DNA from: Hyphomicrobiales bacterium
Lineage (GTDB): Bacteria; Pseudomonadota; Alphaproteobacteria; Rhizobiales; Rhizobiaceae
Reading direction: 5' to 3'
DNA: 64,000 nt
NCBI GenBank assembly: GCA_017305935.1
Contig: JAFKJU010000010.1
Span: 124,001 to 188,000 of the forward strand
Program-made: the position numbers and the translations under genes
The notes under the pieces: model-generated
Told to the model about the DNA's origin: nothing
The model's input: the letters and a program-made list of their open reading frames with translations, nothing else
Database searches by the model: none
Part shown: positions 37,212 to 50,486 of the stretch, piece after piece
How positions within the stretch are numbered: position 1 is the stretch's first letter
How the letters are laid out: every line of letters starts with the position of its first letter

Positions 37212-38468
37212 TCAGGTGTCGATGAAGATCAGCGCCGGCGTTTCGAGAAGCGCCTTGATCCGCTGGATGAAGGTGGCGGCGTCCCAGCCGTCGATGATGC
37301 GATGATCGAAGCTGGAGGACAGGTTCATCATCCGCCGCGGCACGAACTGGCTGCCATCCCAGACCGGACGCATGACGATCTTGTTGACGCCGATGATCGC
37401 CACTTCCGGGTGGTTGATCAGCGGCGTCGAGGCGATGCCGCCGAGTGCGCCGAGCGAGCTGATGGTGATGGTCGAGCCGCTGAGTTCATCACGCTGGGCG
37501 CTGCCGGTGCGGGCGGCGTCCGCGACGCGGGCAAGCTCGGTGGCGCAATCCCAGATGCCGCGCGCCTCGGCATGGCGCACCACCGGGACCGTCAGCCCCG
37601 CCGGGGTCTGCGTGGCGATGCCGATATGCACGGCGCTATAGCGGCTGACGATGCCGGCGGCATCGTCGAAGGTGGCGTTCAGCGCCGGCTGCTCGGCAAT
37701 AGTGCGCACCAGCGCCCGCATCAGGAAGGGCAGGACGGTCAGCTTCGGCTGGTCCGGCTTGCGCTCCCGGTTCATCGCCGCCCGCAGCTCTTCGAGATCG
37801 GTGACATCGACCTCCTCGACATAGGTGATGTGGGGAATGCGCGAGACAGACAGCGCCATCTTGTCGGCGATGCGGCGGCGCAGGCCGGTGACCTTGACCG
37901 CCTCGACATGGGTTTTTCGAACCATACCGGCGGCAGGCGTGGCGGAAGACGACCCTTGGGCAAGGAAGAGGTCGAGATCCTCATGGATGATGCGGCCAGC
38001 CGGGCCGGTGCCGCGCAGCTGCCGCAGGTCGATACCCGCCTCCTGCGCCCGGCGACGCACGGCCGGCGAGGCCAGCGGTTTTGCCGCCGGCTCCGGTTCC
38101 GCCCTCGGCGCAATGGGCCTTTCCACCGGCGCAGGTTTTGCGGCAGCGACTGGAGGCGGCTCGACAAGCGGCTCCCCCTGCTTCGCCTCGGCGGGCGCGG
38201 CAGCGGCTTGCGGCTCCGCCGCCTCCCCCTCCAGCGCGATGCGCACCAGCGGCGCCTTGACGGCGATGCTGTCGCCGATCTCGCCGGCAAGCCAGGTGAC
38301 GGTGCCGGCGACGGGCGAGGGAATTTCCACCGTCGCCTTGTCGGTCATGACGGCGGCGAGCACCGTGTCCTCGCGCACCACATCACCCGGCTTCACATGC
38401 CATTCGACGATTTCCGCCTCGGCGACGCCTTCGCCGACATCGGGCATTCTCAGGACAAAATCGGCCAT
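37212..38468 (-). CDS. bkdB: Branched-chain keto acid dehydrogenase E2 (dihydrolipoyl transacylase)
   Basis: Core subunit that transfers branched acyl groups to CoA, 418 residues. In order: one lipoyl domain with the lipoylated Lys in MTDKATVEI (about residue 44), an Ala/Pro-rich linker (about 85-135), the E1/E3-binding domain ASPAVRRRAQEAGIDLRQL, and the catalytic acyltransferase domain with SFDHRIIDGWDAA near the end. The ATG at 38468 was chosen because the lipoyl domain begins there. It starts 2 bp after the E1 beta stop. Confidence 0.96.
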   Translation of the reverse strand: MADFVLRMPDVGEGVAEAEIVEWHVKPGDVVREDTVLAAVMTDKATVEIPSPVAGTVTWLAGEIGDSIAVKAPLVRIALEGEAAEPQAAAAPAEAKQGEPLVEPPPVAAAKPAPVERPIAPRAEPEPAAKPLASPAVRRRAQEAGIDLRQLRGTGPAGRIIHEDLDLFLAQGSSSATPAAGMVRKTHVEAVKVTGLRRRIADKMALSVSRIPHITYVEEVDVTDLEELRAAMNRERKPDQPKLTVLPFLMRALVRTIAEQPALNATFDDAAGIVSRYSAVHIGIATQTPAGLTVPVVRHAEARGIWDCATELARVADAARTGSAQRDELSGSTITISSLGALGGIASTPLINHPEVAIIGVNKIVMRPVWDGSQFVPRRMMNLSSSFDHRIIDGWDAATFIQRIKALLETPALIFIDT

Positions 38469-38470
38469 GG

Positions 38471-39484
38471 TCACGCCTCCATGACTTCGGTGAGCGCGCG
38501 GCCGACGCGCGCGGGGCCGGGGAAATAATCCCATTCCTGCGCATGCGGATAGGGCGTATCCCAGCCCGCGACCCGCACGACCGGCGCTTCCAGATGGTAG
38601 AAACAATGTTCCTGCACCAGCGCCGCCACTTCCGCGCCGAAGCCCGAGGTCAGCGTCGCCTCATGCACGACGACGCAGCGCCCGGTCTTGGAAACGGAGC
38701 GGACGATGGTGTCGAGATCGAGCGGCAGCAGGCTGCGCAGGTCGATGATTTCGGCATCGATGCCGGTTTCTTCGGCCGCCGCCAGTGCCACATGCACCAT
38801 GGTGCCATAGGCGATAATGGTGACGCCCTTGCCGGGGCGGCGGATTTCCGCCTTGCCGATGGGAATAGTATAGTGGCCTTCCGGCACCTCGCCCAGTTCG
38901 TGCTTCGACCACGGCGTTACCGCCCGGTCGTGATGGCCGTCGAAGGGACCGTTATAGAGCCGCTTGGGTTCGAGGAACATCACCGGATCCGGGTCTTCGA
39001 TGGCCGAGATCAGCAGGCCCTTGGCGTCATAGGGGTTGGAGGGCACAATCACCTTCAGCCCGCAGACATGGGTGAACAGCGCTTCCGGGCTCTGGCTATG
39101 GGTCTGGCCGCCGAAAATGCCGCCGCCGGTCGGCATGCGCAGCACGATGGGGCAGGTGAAATCGCCGTTGGAGCGATAGCGGATGCGCGCCGCCTCCTGG
39201 GTGATCTGGTCATAGGCCGGATACATATAATCGGCGAACTGGATTTCGACGCAGGGTTTCAGCCCATAGGCCGCCATGCCGATGGCCGTGCCGACGATGC
39301 CGGATTCGCTGATCGGCGCATCGAAACAGCGGGTCTTGCCGTATTTCGCCTGAAGCCCCTGCGTGGCGCGAAAGACGCCGCCGAAATAACCGACATCCTC
39401 GCCGAAGACGACGACATCGTCGTCGCGTCCCATCGAGATATCCATGGCGCTGCGCACCGCTTCGATCATCGTCATCCTGGCCAT
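38471..39484 (-). CDS. bkdA2: Branched-chain keto acid dehydrogenase E1 beta
   Basis: Beta subunit of the thiamine-diphosphate-dependent 2-oxoisovalerate dehydrogenase, 337 residues. Characteristic segments: VVVFGEDVGYFGGVFRAT, ISESGIVGTAIGMAAYG, IQFADYMYPAYDQI, PTGGGIFGGQTHSQSPE and DLRSLLPLDLDTI. The ATG at 39484 overlaps the end of the alpha-subunit gene (TGA 39487-39489 lies just before it) and has CAGGA eight bases upstream. Confidence 0.96.
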   Translation of the reverse strand: MARMTMIEAVRSAMDISMGRDDDVVVFGEDVGYFGGVFRATQGLQAKYGKTRCFDAPISESGIVGTAIGMAAYGLKPCVEIQFADYMYPAYDQITQEAARIRYRSNGDFTCPIVLRMPTGGGIFGGQTHSQSPEALFTHVCGLKVIVPSNPYDAKGLLISAIEDPDPVMFLEPKRLYNGPFDGHHDRAVTPWSKHELGEVPEGHYTIPIGKAEIRRPGKGVTIIAYGTMVHVALAAAEETGIDAEIIDLRSLLPLDLDTIVRSVSKTGRCVVVHEATLTSGFGAEVAALVQEHCFYHLEAPVVRVAGWDTPYPHAQEWDYFPGPARVGRALTEVMEA

Positions 39485-39486
39485 GG

Positions 39487-40725
<1,239 letters not shown>

Positions 40726-40746
40726 TCACCTCCTTTAACCGCGCGG

Positions 40747-41874
40747 CTAGAGCGCGCGGGCGATCACCATGCGCTGGATATCGCTGGTCCCTTCGTAAAT
40801 CTGGCAGATGCGCACATCCCGGTAGATACGCTCGACCGGGTAATCGGCCATGTAGCCATAGCCGCCATGAATCTGGATCGCGTCGGAGCAAATGCGTTCG
40901 GCAATCTCCGAGGCGAAGAGTTTCGCCATCGAAGCCTCCGAAAGGCAGGGCTCGCCCGCCTCCTTCAATGACGCCGCATGCAGCACAAGCTGGCGCGCCG
41001 CCTCGATGCGGGTCGCCATATCGGCAAGCCGAAAGGCGACGGCTTGATGCTCGACAATCGGCTTGCCGAAGGCGATGCGTTCACGGGCATAATCCCGCGC
41101 CGCCTCGAAGGCCGCCCGCGCCATGCCGACCGCCTGCGCCGCAATGCCGATGCGCCCGCCTTCGAGATGCGCCAGCGCGATCCTGTAGCCCTCGCCTTCC
41201 GCCCCGAGGCGCAGCTCGGCGGGAATGCGCAGATTGGTAAAGGCGATCTGGCAAGTGTCGGAAGCATGCAGCCCGAGCTTTTCCTCAACGCGGACTACCT
41301 CATAGCCGGGCGTATCGGTCGGCACGATGAAGGCGGTGATGCCCTTCTTGCCGGCCGTTGGATCGGTCAGCGCGAAGACGATGACGACATGGCCGTTCTT
41401 GCCCGAGGTGATGAACTGCTTGGCGCCGTCGATGATGTAATCGGCGCCCTCACGCCGCGCCCGCGTCTTCAGGTTGGAGGCGTCGGAGCCGGCCTGCGGC
41501 TCGGTGAGCGCGAAACCGCCGATCCATTCGCCACTCGCCAATTTTGGCAGGAAACGCTTTTTCTGTTCCTCGGTGCCGAAATTCAGGATCGGCAGGCAGC
41601 CGACGGAATTGTGGACGCTCATGATCGTCGAGCAGGGGCCGTCACCTGCGGCGATCTCCTCCAACGCCAGCGCATAGGCGACCGCGCCGGTCTCCGCCCC
41701 ACCATAGGCCTCAGGCACCAGCATGCCGAGAAAACCGAGCTGACCCATCTCCCGCAACTCTTCACGCGGGAAACGGCTTTGACGATCCCGTTCCGCCGCC
41801 CCCGGCGCCAGCCGCTCGCGGGCGAAATCGCGGGCCATGTCGCGGATCTGCCGCTGGGCTTCGGTGAGGATCAT
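40747..41874 (-). CDS. Acyl-CoA dehydrogenase, probably short/branched-chain (isobutyryl or 2-methylbutyryl)
   Basis: FAD-dependent dehydrogenase of 375 residues. FAD/substrate segments [13 protein letters not shown] and the late [34 protein letters not shown], with the catalytic Glu in IYEGTSD, mark a short-chain type enzyme. Its place between the keto acid dehydrogenase and a thiolase in a valine/isoleucine operon indicates isobutyryl-CoA or 2-methylbutyryl-CoA as substrate, since a separate isovaleryl-CoA dehydrogenase is in the liu operon at 43891. It overlaps the thiolase gene by 4 bp. Confidence 0.92.
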   Translation of the reverse strand: MILTEAQRQIRDMARDFARERLAPGAAERDRQSRFPREELREMGQLGFLGMLVPEAYGGAETGAVAYALALEEIAAGDGPCSTIMSVHNSVGCLPILNFGTEEQKKRFLPKLASGEWIGGFALTEPQAGSDASNLKTRARREGADYIIDGAKQFITSGKNGHVVIVFALTDPTAGKKGITAFIVPTDTPGYEVVRVEEKLGLHASDTCQIAFTNLRIPAELRLGAEGEGYRIALAHLEGGRIGIAAQAVGMARAAFEAARDYARERIAFGKPIVEHQAVAFRLADMATRIEAARQLVLHAASLKEAGEPCLSEASMAKLFASEIAERICSDAIQIHGGYGYMADYPVERIYRDVRICQIYEGTSDIQRMVIARAL

Positions 41875-43052
41875 GACCTCTCCCTTTCCAGCGCCACGGC
41901 CGTCGCCTCACCGCCGCCGATGCAGATGGCGGCCATGCCGCGCCGCAGGTCGTATTGCTCCAGCGCCGAGAGCAGCGTCACCAGGATGCGTGCGCCGGAT
42001 GCGCCGATGGGATGGCCGAGCGCGCAGGCGCCGCCATGAATGTTCACCTTGTCGCGGGGCAGGTCGAGATCGTGCATCGCCGCCATCGGCACCACCGCAA
42101 AGGCCTCGTTGATCTCGAACAGATCGACGAAGCCCAGCGGCCAGCCGGTCTTGCCGGAGAGTTTTTCCAGCGCCGCGACCGGCGCCGTCGTGAACAGGGC
42201 CGGCGCCTGCGCATGGCTGGCATGGCCCGCAATCGTCGCGCGGACGGCCAAGCCCCGGCGCTCGGCCTCGGAACGGCGCATCAGCACCAGCGCCGCCGCG
42301 CCATCCGAAATCGAACTGGAATTGGCCGCCGTCACCGTGCCGCCGTCGCGGAAGGCCGGCTTCAGGGTGGGGATTTTCTCCATCCGCGCCTTGCCCGGCT
42401 GCTCGTCGATCTCGACAGCGCCGCCGGCCACCGGCACGGCGACGACCTCCTGCGCAAACCGCCCCTTCGTGATCGCCTCCTGCGCCCGCGTCAGCGAGGC
42501 GATGGCATAGGCATCCTGCATTTCGCGGGTGAATTGATAGGCCTCGGCGCAATCCTCGGCAAACGTACCCATCAGCCGGCCCTTGTCATAGGCGTCTTCG
42601 AGACCGTCGAGAAACATGTGGTCGAGGACGCGGCCATGGCCGAGCCGGTAGCCGCCACGAGCGCGGTCGAGCAGATAGGGCGCGTTGGTCATGCTTTCCA
42701 TGCCGCCGGCCAGCGCCACGCCGATACTGCCGGCAACGATGGCGTCATGGGCGAGCATGACGGTCTTCATGCCGGAGCCGCACATCTTGTTGACGGTAAC
42801 AGCGCCGATGGACTGGGGAATGCCGGCCCCCATGGAGGCCTGACGCGCCGGCGCCTGCCCCTGCCCCGCCGGCAGCACGCAGCCGAACAACACCTCGTCG
42901 ACATCGCCGGGTGTGATCCCGGCGCGCTGCATCGCGCCGCGCGCGGCAATGGCGCCGAGGGCCGGCGCCGTCACGGATTTGAGGTCGCCCTGGAAACCGC
43001 CCATCGGCGTGCGGGCAAAACCGACGATGACCACAGGATCATGCACAGTCAC
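41871..43052 (-). CDS. Acetyl-CoA acetyltransferase (thiolase)
   Basis: Thiolase of 393 residues, cytosolic. The acylated Cys is in [10 protein letters not shown] (about residue 89), and the C-terminal catalytic His and Cys are in [16 protein letters not shown] and [13 protein letters not shown] at 43052 is chosen since GGGAGGTGG lies at the right distance and the family's usual beginning ([14 protein letters not shown]) follows. As first gene of the bkd group it may cleave 2-methylacetoacetyl-CoA from isoleucine, or the acetoacetyl-CoA from leucine. Confidence 0.93.
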   Translation of the reverse strand: MTVHDPVVIVGFARTPMGGFQGDLKSVTAPALGAIAARGAMQRAGITPGDVDEVLFGCVLPAGQGQAPARQASMGAGIPQSIGAVTVNKMCGSGMKTVMLAHDAIVAGSIGVALAGGMESMTNAPYLLDRARGGYRLGHGRVLDHMFLDGLEDAYDKGRLMGTFAEDCAEAYQFTREMQDAYAIASLTRAQEAITKGRFAQEVVAVPVAGGAVEIDEQPGKARMEKIPTLKPAFRDGGTVTAANSSSISDGAAALVLMRRSEAERRGLAVRATIAGHASHAQAPALFTTAPVAALEKLSGKTGWPLGFVDLFEINEAFAVVPMAAMHDLDLPRDKVNIHGGACALGHPIGASGARILVTLLSALEQYDLRRGMAAICIGGGEATAVALERERS

Positions 43053-43219
43053 TTTCCACCTCCCTGGCCGCCTTCCCGAAAAGAGAAACCGGCCTTCGCA
43101 TCCCGACCCTCCCGGCCGGGGGCGCAAAGCGCGCATCGCGTGTGGATCGAACGATCCGCGACACCATGCGTTTCGGGAACGATACCACCAAGCAAAACGC
43201 AGTTCAAAAGCATTTTGAT

Positions 43220-43247
43220 TTGACAGCTAACGCACAAGAGATATCTT
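43220..43247 (+). promoter_or_regulatory. Predicted promoter of the Lrp-type regulator gene
   Basis: TTGACA (43220-43225) and TATCTT (43242-43247) are separated by 16 bp, about 40 bp before the regulator start. The gap 43053-43219 between the divergent genes shows no other clear signal. Confidence 0.45.
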
Positions 43248-43279
43248 TGATCCACGGATATCGACTATTGTAGATCAAA
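43246..43279. promoter_or_regulatory. Inverted repeat, candidate Lrp-type operator
   Basis: TTTGATC (43246-43252) and GATCAAA (43273-43279) form a perfect 7-bp inverted repeat with a 20-bp spacer, directly before the regulator's ATG and around the expected transcription start. Position suggests autoregulation and control of the divergent bkd group. Confidence 0.45.
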
Positions 43280-43285
43280 TGATCC

Positions 43286-43759
43286 ATGATTGAGCTGGAT
43301 AGCTACGACCAGAAGATTTTGCATGTGCTCGGCGAGGACGGGCGGGTGAGCTGGCGCGACCTGTCGTCGCGAATCGGCCTGTCCTTCACCCCGACCTTGC
43401 GGCGGGTGCGCAAGCTGGAAGACGAGGGCATCATCCGCGGCTATTCCGCCGTCTTCGACGAGAACCGGCTGCTCGGCACGATGGGCGTTTTCATTTCCGT
43501 GACGCTGGAACGGCAGATCAAGGATGTGCTGACGCATTTCGAGCATAGCGTCGCCTCCATTCCCGAAGTCGTCGGCGGCTACCAGACGAGCGGCACGCAG
43601 GATTACCTGATCCATGCCATGGTCCGCGACCTGCCGCATTACCAGGAGCTTCTGGATTTCCTGACGACCGTTCCCGGCGTCGCCCGCATCCAGTCGAATT
43701 TCGCCATCAAGACTTTCGTGCGCCGCTCGGCATCCTTTCCCGCCGGCGCGGAGACCTGA
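43286..43759 (+). CDS. Lrp/AsnC-family regulator (BkdR-like)
   Basis: DNA-binding regulator of 157 residues: N-terminal winged helix ([29 protein letters not shown]) and C-terminal RAM ligand domain ([21 protein letters not shown]). Set between the leftward bkd/thiolase genes and the rightward liu operon, so it most likely senses a branched-chain amino acid and controls both, as BkdR does in Pseudomonas. No good Shine-Dalgarno site precedes the ATG, so the mRNA may have a short or absent leader. Confidence 0.9.
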   Translation: MIELDSYDQKILHVLGEDGRVSWRDLSSRIGLSFTPTLRRVRKLEDEGIIRGYSAVFDENRLLGTMGVFISVTLERQIKDVLTHFEHSVASIPEVVGGYQTSGTQDYLIHAMVRDLPHYQELLDFLTTVPGVARIQSNFAIKTFVRRSASFPAGAET

Positions 43760-43890
43760 AAGCAGGCCGCGCGAAAATAGGAAGCGGCTTTGCGATCACG
43801 ACATGCGATAATGAAGGCGGATCGGAAGCGAGGAGGCTTTGGCGATCCCCAAAAGTTTGCAGCCCTGCTGCCCGGAGGAGGAGTGACGTG

Positions 43891-45075
43891 ATGAACCTCG
43901 ACCTCGCTGCCCTGTTCGATGCCGATCTCGGCGACGAGATCAGCGCCCTGCGCCAGAGCGTGCGCAAATTCGCCGCCGACCGCATCGACCCCATCGCCAT
44001 GGAAACCGATCGCGAAGACCGTTTTCCGCGTTCCCTCTGGCCGGAGATGGGCACGCTCGGCCTGCACGGCATCACCGTCTCGGAAGATTACGGCGGCGCC
44101 AGCATGGGTTATCTCGCCCATTGCGTCGCCATGGAGGAGGTCAGTCGCGCCTCCCCTTCGGTCGGCCTGTCCTATGGGGCGCATTCCAACCTGTGCATCA
44201 ACCAGATCCATCGCTGGGGCACGCCGGAGCAGAAAAACCGCTATCTGCCGAAGCTCATTACCGGCGAACATGTCGGGGCACTGGCGATGAGCGAGACGGA
44301 GGCCGGCTCGGATGTCGTCTCCATGCGGCTGCGCGCCGATCGGCGCGGCGATCAATATGTGCTGAACGGCGCCAAGATGTGGATCACCAACGGCCATGAG
44401 GCGGATGTGCTGGTCGTCTATGCCAAGACCGACCCTTCCGCCGGCCCGCGCGGCATCACCGCCTTCCTGATCGAAAAAAGCTTCAAGGGGTTTCGCCCGG
44501 CGCAAAAGCTCGACAAGCTCGGCATGCGCGGCTCGCCGACCTCCGAACTGGTCTTCGAGGATTGCGCGGTGCCGGAGGTCAATATCCTCGGCGAGCTGAA
44601 CGACGGCGTCGGCGTGTTGATGAGCGGGCTGGATTTCGAGCGCGCGGTGCTGGCCGCAGGCCCGGTCGGCATCATGCAGGCGGCGCTCGATCTGGTGTTG
44701 CCCTATGCCGGCGAACGCCGCCAGTTCGGCCGTCCCATCGGCGAATTCCAGCTTGTCCAGGCGAAGATCGCCGACATGTATGCGGCAATGAACGCCTCGC
44801 GCGCCTATGTCTATGCCGTGGCCCGGGCCTGCGATGCCGGGCGGATCACAAGGCAGGACGCCGCCGGCGTCATCCTGTTCACCGCCGAGCGGGCAACGCA
44901 GGTGGCGCTCGACGCCATCCAGCTTCTCGGCGGCAGCGGCTATGTCAACGACAGCCCCGCCGGCCGGCTGCTGCGCGATGCGAAACTCTACGAGATCGGC
45001 GCCGGCACCAGCGAAATCCGCCGGATGCTGATCGGCCGCGAATTGCTGAAAGGCCATATGGGGACTGGGCGATGA
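43891..45075 (+). CDS. liuA: Isovaleryl-CoA dehydrogenase
   Basis: Oxidises isovaleryl-CoA to 3-methylcrotonyl-CoA in leucine breakdown, 394 residues. FAD segments [16 protein letters not shown] and [10 protein letters not shown]. The catalytic Glu of isovaleryl-CoA dehydrogenases is in [15 protein letters not shown] (about residue 250), a position that separates them from other acyl-CoA dehydrogenases. [19 protein letters not shown] ends the protein. The ATG at 43891 follows GGAGGAGGAG. First gene of the liu operon, overlapping liuB by 4 bp. Confidence 0.95.
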   Translation: MNLDLAALFDADLGDEISALRQSVRKFAADRIDPIAMETDREDRFPRSLWPEMGTLGLHGITVSEDYGGASMGYLAHCVAMEEVSRASPSVGLSYGAHSNLCINQIHRWGTPEQKNRYLPKLITGEHVGALAMSETEAGSDVVSMRLRADRRGDQYVLNGAKMWITNGHEADVLVVYAKTDPSAGPRGITAFLIEKSFKGFRPAQKLDKLGMRGSPTSELVFEDCAVPEVNILGELNDGVGVLMSGLDFERAVLAAGPVGIMQAALDLVLPYAGERRQFGRPIGEFQLVQAKIADMYAAMNASRAYVYAVARACDAGRITRQDAAGVILFTAERATQVALDAIQLLGGSGYVNDSPAGRLLRDAKLYEIGAGTSEIRRMLIGRELLKGHMGTGR

Positions 45076-46673
45076 AGCTGACCTCCTCATTGGTGCATGA
45101 TGCCGCCTATGAAGCCAATGCCGCCACACTGCGCGCCCTCGTCGAGGATTTGCGCGCCAAGGTCGCGGAGATTTCCAAAGGCGGCGGCGAGAAGGCGCGC
45201 GAGCGTCATGTGGGGCGCGGCAAGCTGTTGCCGCGCGAGCGCATCGAGGCGCTACTCGATCCCGGCACGCCATTTCTGGAGCTGTCGCAATTTGCCGCTT
45301 ATGGCGTCTATGAGGAGCCGGTGCCGGCCGCCGGCATTCTCACCGGCATCGGCCGGGTGGCGGGCCGCGAATGCGTCATCATCGCCAATGACGCGACCGT
45401 CAAGGGCGGCACCTATTATCCGCTGACGGTGAAGAAGCATCTGCGCGCCCAGGAGATCGCCCGCGAAAACCGGCTGCCTTGCCTCTATCTCGTCGATTCC
45501 GGCGGCGCCAACCTGCCGAACCAGGACGAGGTGTTTCCCGACCGCGATCATTTCGGCCGCATCTTCTACAATCAGGCGACGCTTTCGGCCGAAGGTATCG
45601 CTCAGATCGCCGTGGTCATGGGAAGCTGCACCGCCGGCGGCGCCTATGTGCCTGCCATGAGCGACCAATCGGTGATCGTGCGCAACCAGGGCACCATCTT
45701 TCTCGGCGGCCCGCCGCTGGTGAAGGCCGCGACCGGCGAGGTGGTGACGGCGGAAGAACTCGGCGGCGCCGACGTGCATTCGCGCCAGTCCGGCGTCACC
45801 GATCATTATGCCCTCGACGACCGCCATGCGCTGGCGCTGACCCGGCGTATCGTCGCCACCCTCAACCGCCGCAAGCAGGTGGAACTCGACATCCGCGAAC
45901 CGGTCGAGCCGCTTTATCCAGCCGAGGATCTCTACGGCATCATTCCCGCCGACACGCGCAAACCCTTCGAGGTGCGCGAGGTGATCGCCCGGCTGGTCGA
46001 CGGCTCCGAATTCGACGAGTTCAAGGCGCTCTATGGCACGACGCTGGTCTGCGGCTTCGCGCATCTTTATGGTTATCCCGTCGGCATCGTCGCCAATAAC
46101 GGCATCCTGTTTTCGGAATCGGCGCTGAAGGGGGCGCATTTCATCGAGCTGTGCTGCCAGCGCGGCATTCCTTTGATCTTCCTGCAGAACATCACCGGCT
46201 TCATGGTCGGCCGCGCCTATGAGGCCGGCGGCATCGCCAAGGACGGGGCCAAGCTGGTGACCGCTGTCGCCTGCGCCCGAGTGCCGAAATTCACCGTCAT
46301 CATCGGCGGCTCGTTCGGTGCCGGCAATTACGGCATGTGCGGCCGGGCCTATTCGCCGCGCTTCCTGTGGATGTGGCCGAATGCGCGCATTTCGGTGATG
46401 GGCGGCGAGCAGGCGGCCTCGGTGCTGGCGCAGGTGAAGCGCGACGGGCTGGAGGCGCAGGGCAAGAGCTGGCCGGCGGCGGAGGAAGAGGCGTTCAAGG
46501 CGCCGATCCGCGCCCAATACGAAACGCAGGGACACCCCTATTATGCCAGCGCAAGACTCTGGGACGACGGCATCATCGACCCGGCCAAGACGCGCCGCGT
46601 GCTGGGGCTCGGGCTTTCGGCGGCGCTGAACGCACCGATCGAGCAGACCCGTTTCGGCATTTTCAGGATGTGA
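45072..46673 (+). CDS. liuB: Methylcrotonyl-CoA carboxylase beta subunit
   Basis: Carboxyltransferase subunit that moves the carboxyl group from biotin to 3-methylcrotonyl-CoA, 533 residues. Two crotonase-like halves: N-terminal CT domain with [18 protein letters not shown] and [17 protein letters not shown]-terminal domain with [25 protein letters not shown] and [34 protein letters not shown]. The segment with [13 protein letters not shown] is typical for MCC rather than propionyl-CoA carboxylase. Start ATG overlaps the liuA stop. Confidence 0.95.
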   Translation: MKLTSSLVHDAAYEANAATLRALVEDLRAKVAEISKGGGEKARERHVGRGKLLPRERIEALLDPGTPFLELSQFAAYGVYEEPVPAAGILTGIGRVAGRECVIIANDATVKGGTYYPLTVKKHLRAQEIARENRLPCLYLVDSGGANLPNQDEVFPDRDHFGRIFYNQATLSAEGIAQIAVVMGSCTAGGAYVPAMSDQSVIVRNQGTIFLGGPPLVKAATGEVVTAEELGGADVHSRQSGVTDHYALDDRHALALTRRIVATLNRRKQVELDIREPVEPLYPAEDLYGIIPADTRKPFEVREVIARLVDGSEFDEFKALYGTTLVCGFAHLYGYPVGIVANNGILFSESALKGAHFIELCCQRGIPLIFLQNITGFMVGRAYEAGGIAKDGAKLVTAVACARVPKFTVIIGGSFGAGNYGMCGRAYSPRFLWMWPNARISVMGGEQAASVLAQVKRDGLEAQGKSWPAAEEEAFKAPIRAQYETQGHPYYASARLWDDGIIDPAKTRRVLGLGLSAALNAPIEQTRFGIFRM

Positions 46674-46683
46674 GGAGGCGGCG

Positions 46684-48681
<1,998 letters not shown>

Positions 48682-48682
48682 G

Positions 48683-49603
48683 ATGGACATGCCGCAGGAG
48701 GTCCGGCTGGTCGAGGTGGGTCCGCGAGACGGCTTGCAGAACGAAAGCGCCGCCGTTTCCGTCGCGACGAGGATCGAACTGATCGAGCGCCTCGCCGCCG
48801 CCGGCCTGCCGGCGGTGGAGGCCGGCGCTTTCGTCTCGCCGAAATGGGTGCCGCAGATGGCGGCATCCGCCGCCGTCTATGCCGGCCTCACCCGGCGGCC
48901 CGGCACCGCCTATCCGGCGCTGGTGCCCAACCTGAAAGGGCTGGAAGCCGCACTTGCGGCAAAGGTCACGGAAATCGCCGTCTTCGTCTCGGCCTCCGAA
49001 AGTTTCAGCCTGAAAAACATCGCCTGTACGCGCGCCGAGAGCATCGCCCGCCTTGGCCCCGTCGCCGAACAGGCCCGCGCCCATGGCCTCGCGCTGCGCG
49101 GCTATGTCTCCTGCATCGCCGGTTGCCCCTATGAGGGCGATGTCGCGCCGGTCGAGGTGGCGGTGATGGGGCGCGAGTTGATCGGCCTCGGAGCCTATGA
49201 AATCTCGCTCGGCGACACCATCGGCGTCGGCACGCCCCGGCACATCCGCACCGTCATCGAAACCGTGGCCACCGATCTTCCGCGCGAACGAATCGCCATG
49301 CATTTCCACGACACCTATGGGCAGGGCGTCGCCAATGTCTTCGCCAGTCTGCAGGAGGGGATCGCCGTTTTCGACAGTTCCGTCGCCGGCCTCGGCGGCT
49401 GCCCCTACGCGCCCGGCGCCAGCGGCAATGTCGCGACGGAAGACGTGATGTATCTGCTGAAACGGCTCGGTATCCGCACCGGCGCCGATCTCCATACGGT
49501 CGCCGAAATCGGTGACTGGATCAGCGCCACGCTCGGCCGGACCAATGCCAGCCGCGCCGGCCGGGCGCTGCTCGCCAGAAAATTCAAGGAGGCCGCGCCA
49601 TGA
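48683..49603 (+). CDS. liuE: Hydroxymethylglutaryl-CoA lyase
   Basis: Cleaves HMG-CoA to acetyl-CoA and acetoacetate, the last step of leucine breakdown, 306 residues. DRE-TIM metal-dependent lyase: VEVGPRDGLQNE at the start (Arg and Asp of the active site), AVFVSASESFSLKNI, SLGDTIGVGTP, HFHDTYGQGVAN (metal His pair), and the catalytic Cys in GLGGCPYAPGASGN. The stop of liuD overlaps the region just before the ATG at 48683. An ATG six bases on is also possible. Confidence 0.96.
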   Translation: MDMPQEVRLVEVGPRDGLQNESAAVSVATRIELIERLAAAGLPAVEAGAFVSPKWVPQMAASAAVYAGLTRRPGTAYPALVPNLKGLEAALAAKVTEIAVFVSASESFSLKNIACTRAESIARLGPVAEQARAHGLALRGYVSCIAGCPYEGDVAPVEVAVMGRELIGLGAYEISLGDTIGVGTPRHIRTVIETVATDLPRERIAMHFHDTYGQGVANVFASLQEGIAVFDSSVAGLGGCPYAPGASGNVATEDVMYLLKRLGIRTGADLHTVAEIGDWISATLGRTNASRAGRALLARKFKEAAP

Positions 49604-50370
49604 CCGATCTGCTTCTCCAGGAGCGGCGCGACAGCACGTTGTGGCTGACCCTCAATCGCCCCGAGGTTCACAATGCGTTGAACGCCGCGCTGACCCATGC
49701 TCTGACCGTAGCGCTTCAAGAGGCCTCGCAGGATGAAGCGTTGCGCGCCGTGGTGTTGACCGGCGCAGGCGAGCGCAGCTTCTGCGCCGGTGCCGATCTC
49801 AAGGAAAGCGCCGGTGGCATGTTCCAGTCCGAAAACGGCGCCAATCCGATCGCCAATGTGCTGCGCGCCATCGAGTCCTGCGGCAAGCCGGTCGTCGCGC
49901 GCGTCAACGGCGCGGCATTGGCCGGCGGCGTGGGCCTCGTCGCGGCATGCGACCTGGCCATCGCCGCCGACCACGCCAAGTTCGGCCTGCCGGAGGTGCG
50001 GGTCGGCCTGTTTCCGATGATGGTGGCGGCCCTGTTGTTAGAGCGGATCCCGCGGCGGCGGCTGCAGGCCATGGCCTATCTCGGCGAGACCCTGAGCGCC
50101 GCCGAAGCCGCCGACTGCGCACTGATCGACCGCGTCGCGCCGGCCGCCGGCCTCGATACAGCCACAGAGGAGATTTTGACCATCCTCAAACGCAATTCGC
50201 CGGCGGCGATGCGGGTCGGCAAGGCGGCGCTGCAGGCGATGGGGCCCCTGGCGCCACAGGACCGCCTCGCCTTCGCCGAACGCCAAATCGCCGAACTCGG
50301 CAAAAGCGAGGATGCGCGCGAGGGCCGGGCGGCATTTGCCGAAAAACGCCGACCACGCTGGATGACGTAA
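49600..50370 (+). CDS. liuC: Methylglutaconyl-CoA hydratase (enoyl-CoA hydratase family)
   Basis: Hydrates 3-methylglutaconyl-CoA to HMG-CoA, 256 residues. Crotonase fold: SFCAGADLKESAGG (first oxyanion strand), VNGAALAGGVGLVAACDLAIA, PEVRVGLFPMMVAALL and the C-terminal tail KKRP-like EKRRPRW. Assigned to the leucine step by its place as last gene of the liu operon, overlapping liuE by 4 bp. Confidence 0.92.
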   Translation: MTDLLLQERRDSTLWLTLNRPEVHNALNAALTHALTVALQEASQDEALRAVVLTGAGERSFCAGADLKESAGGMFQSENGANPIANVLRAIESCGKPVVARVNGAALAGGVGLVAACDLAIAADHAKFGLPEVRVGLFPMMVAALLLERIPRRRLQAMAYLGETLSAAEAADCALIDRVAPAAGLDTATEEILTILKRNSPAAMRVGKAALQAMGPLAPQDRLAFAERQIAELGKSEDAREGRAAFAEKRRPRWMT

Positions 50371-50486
50371 AGTCCAGACTTCTAAAACAAGAGCAAACGC
50401 GAGCTTGAAGATTCTGTTAAAATTTAGAAAATGAACACCTTTTCCGCCTACGCTGTCTGAACCTGCATCTGATACGAGACGCCGCC

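Noticed and set aside
35472-38528. 1018-codon plus-strand frame opposite the lpd and E2 genes
   Set aside because: Antisense shadow of the bkd genes with low-complexity product.
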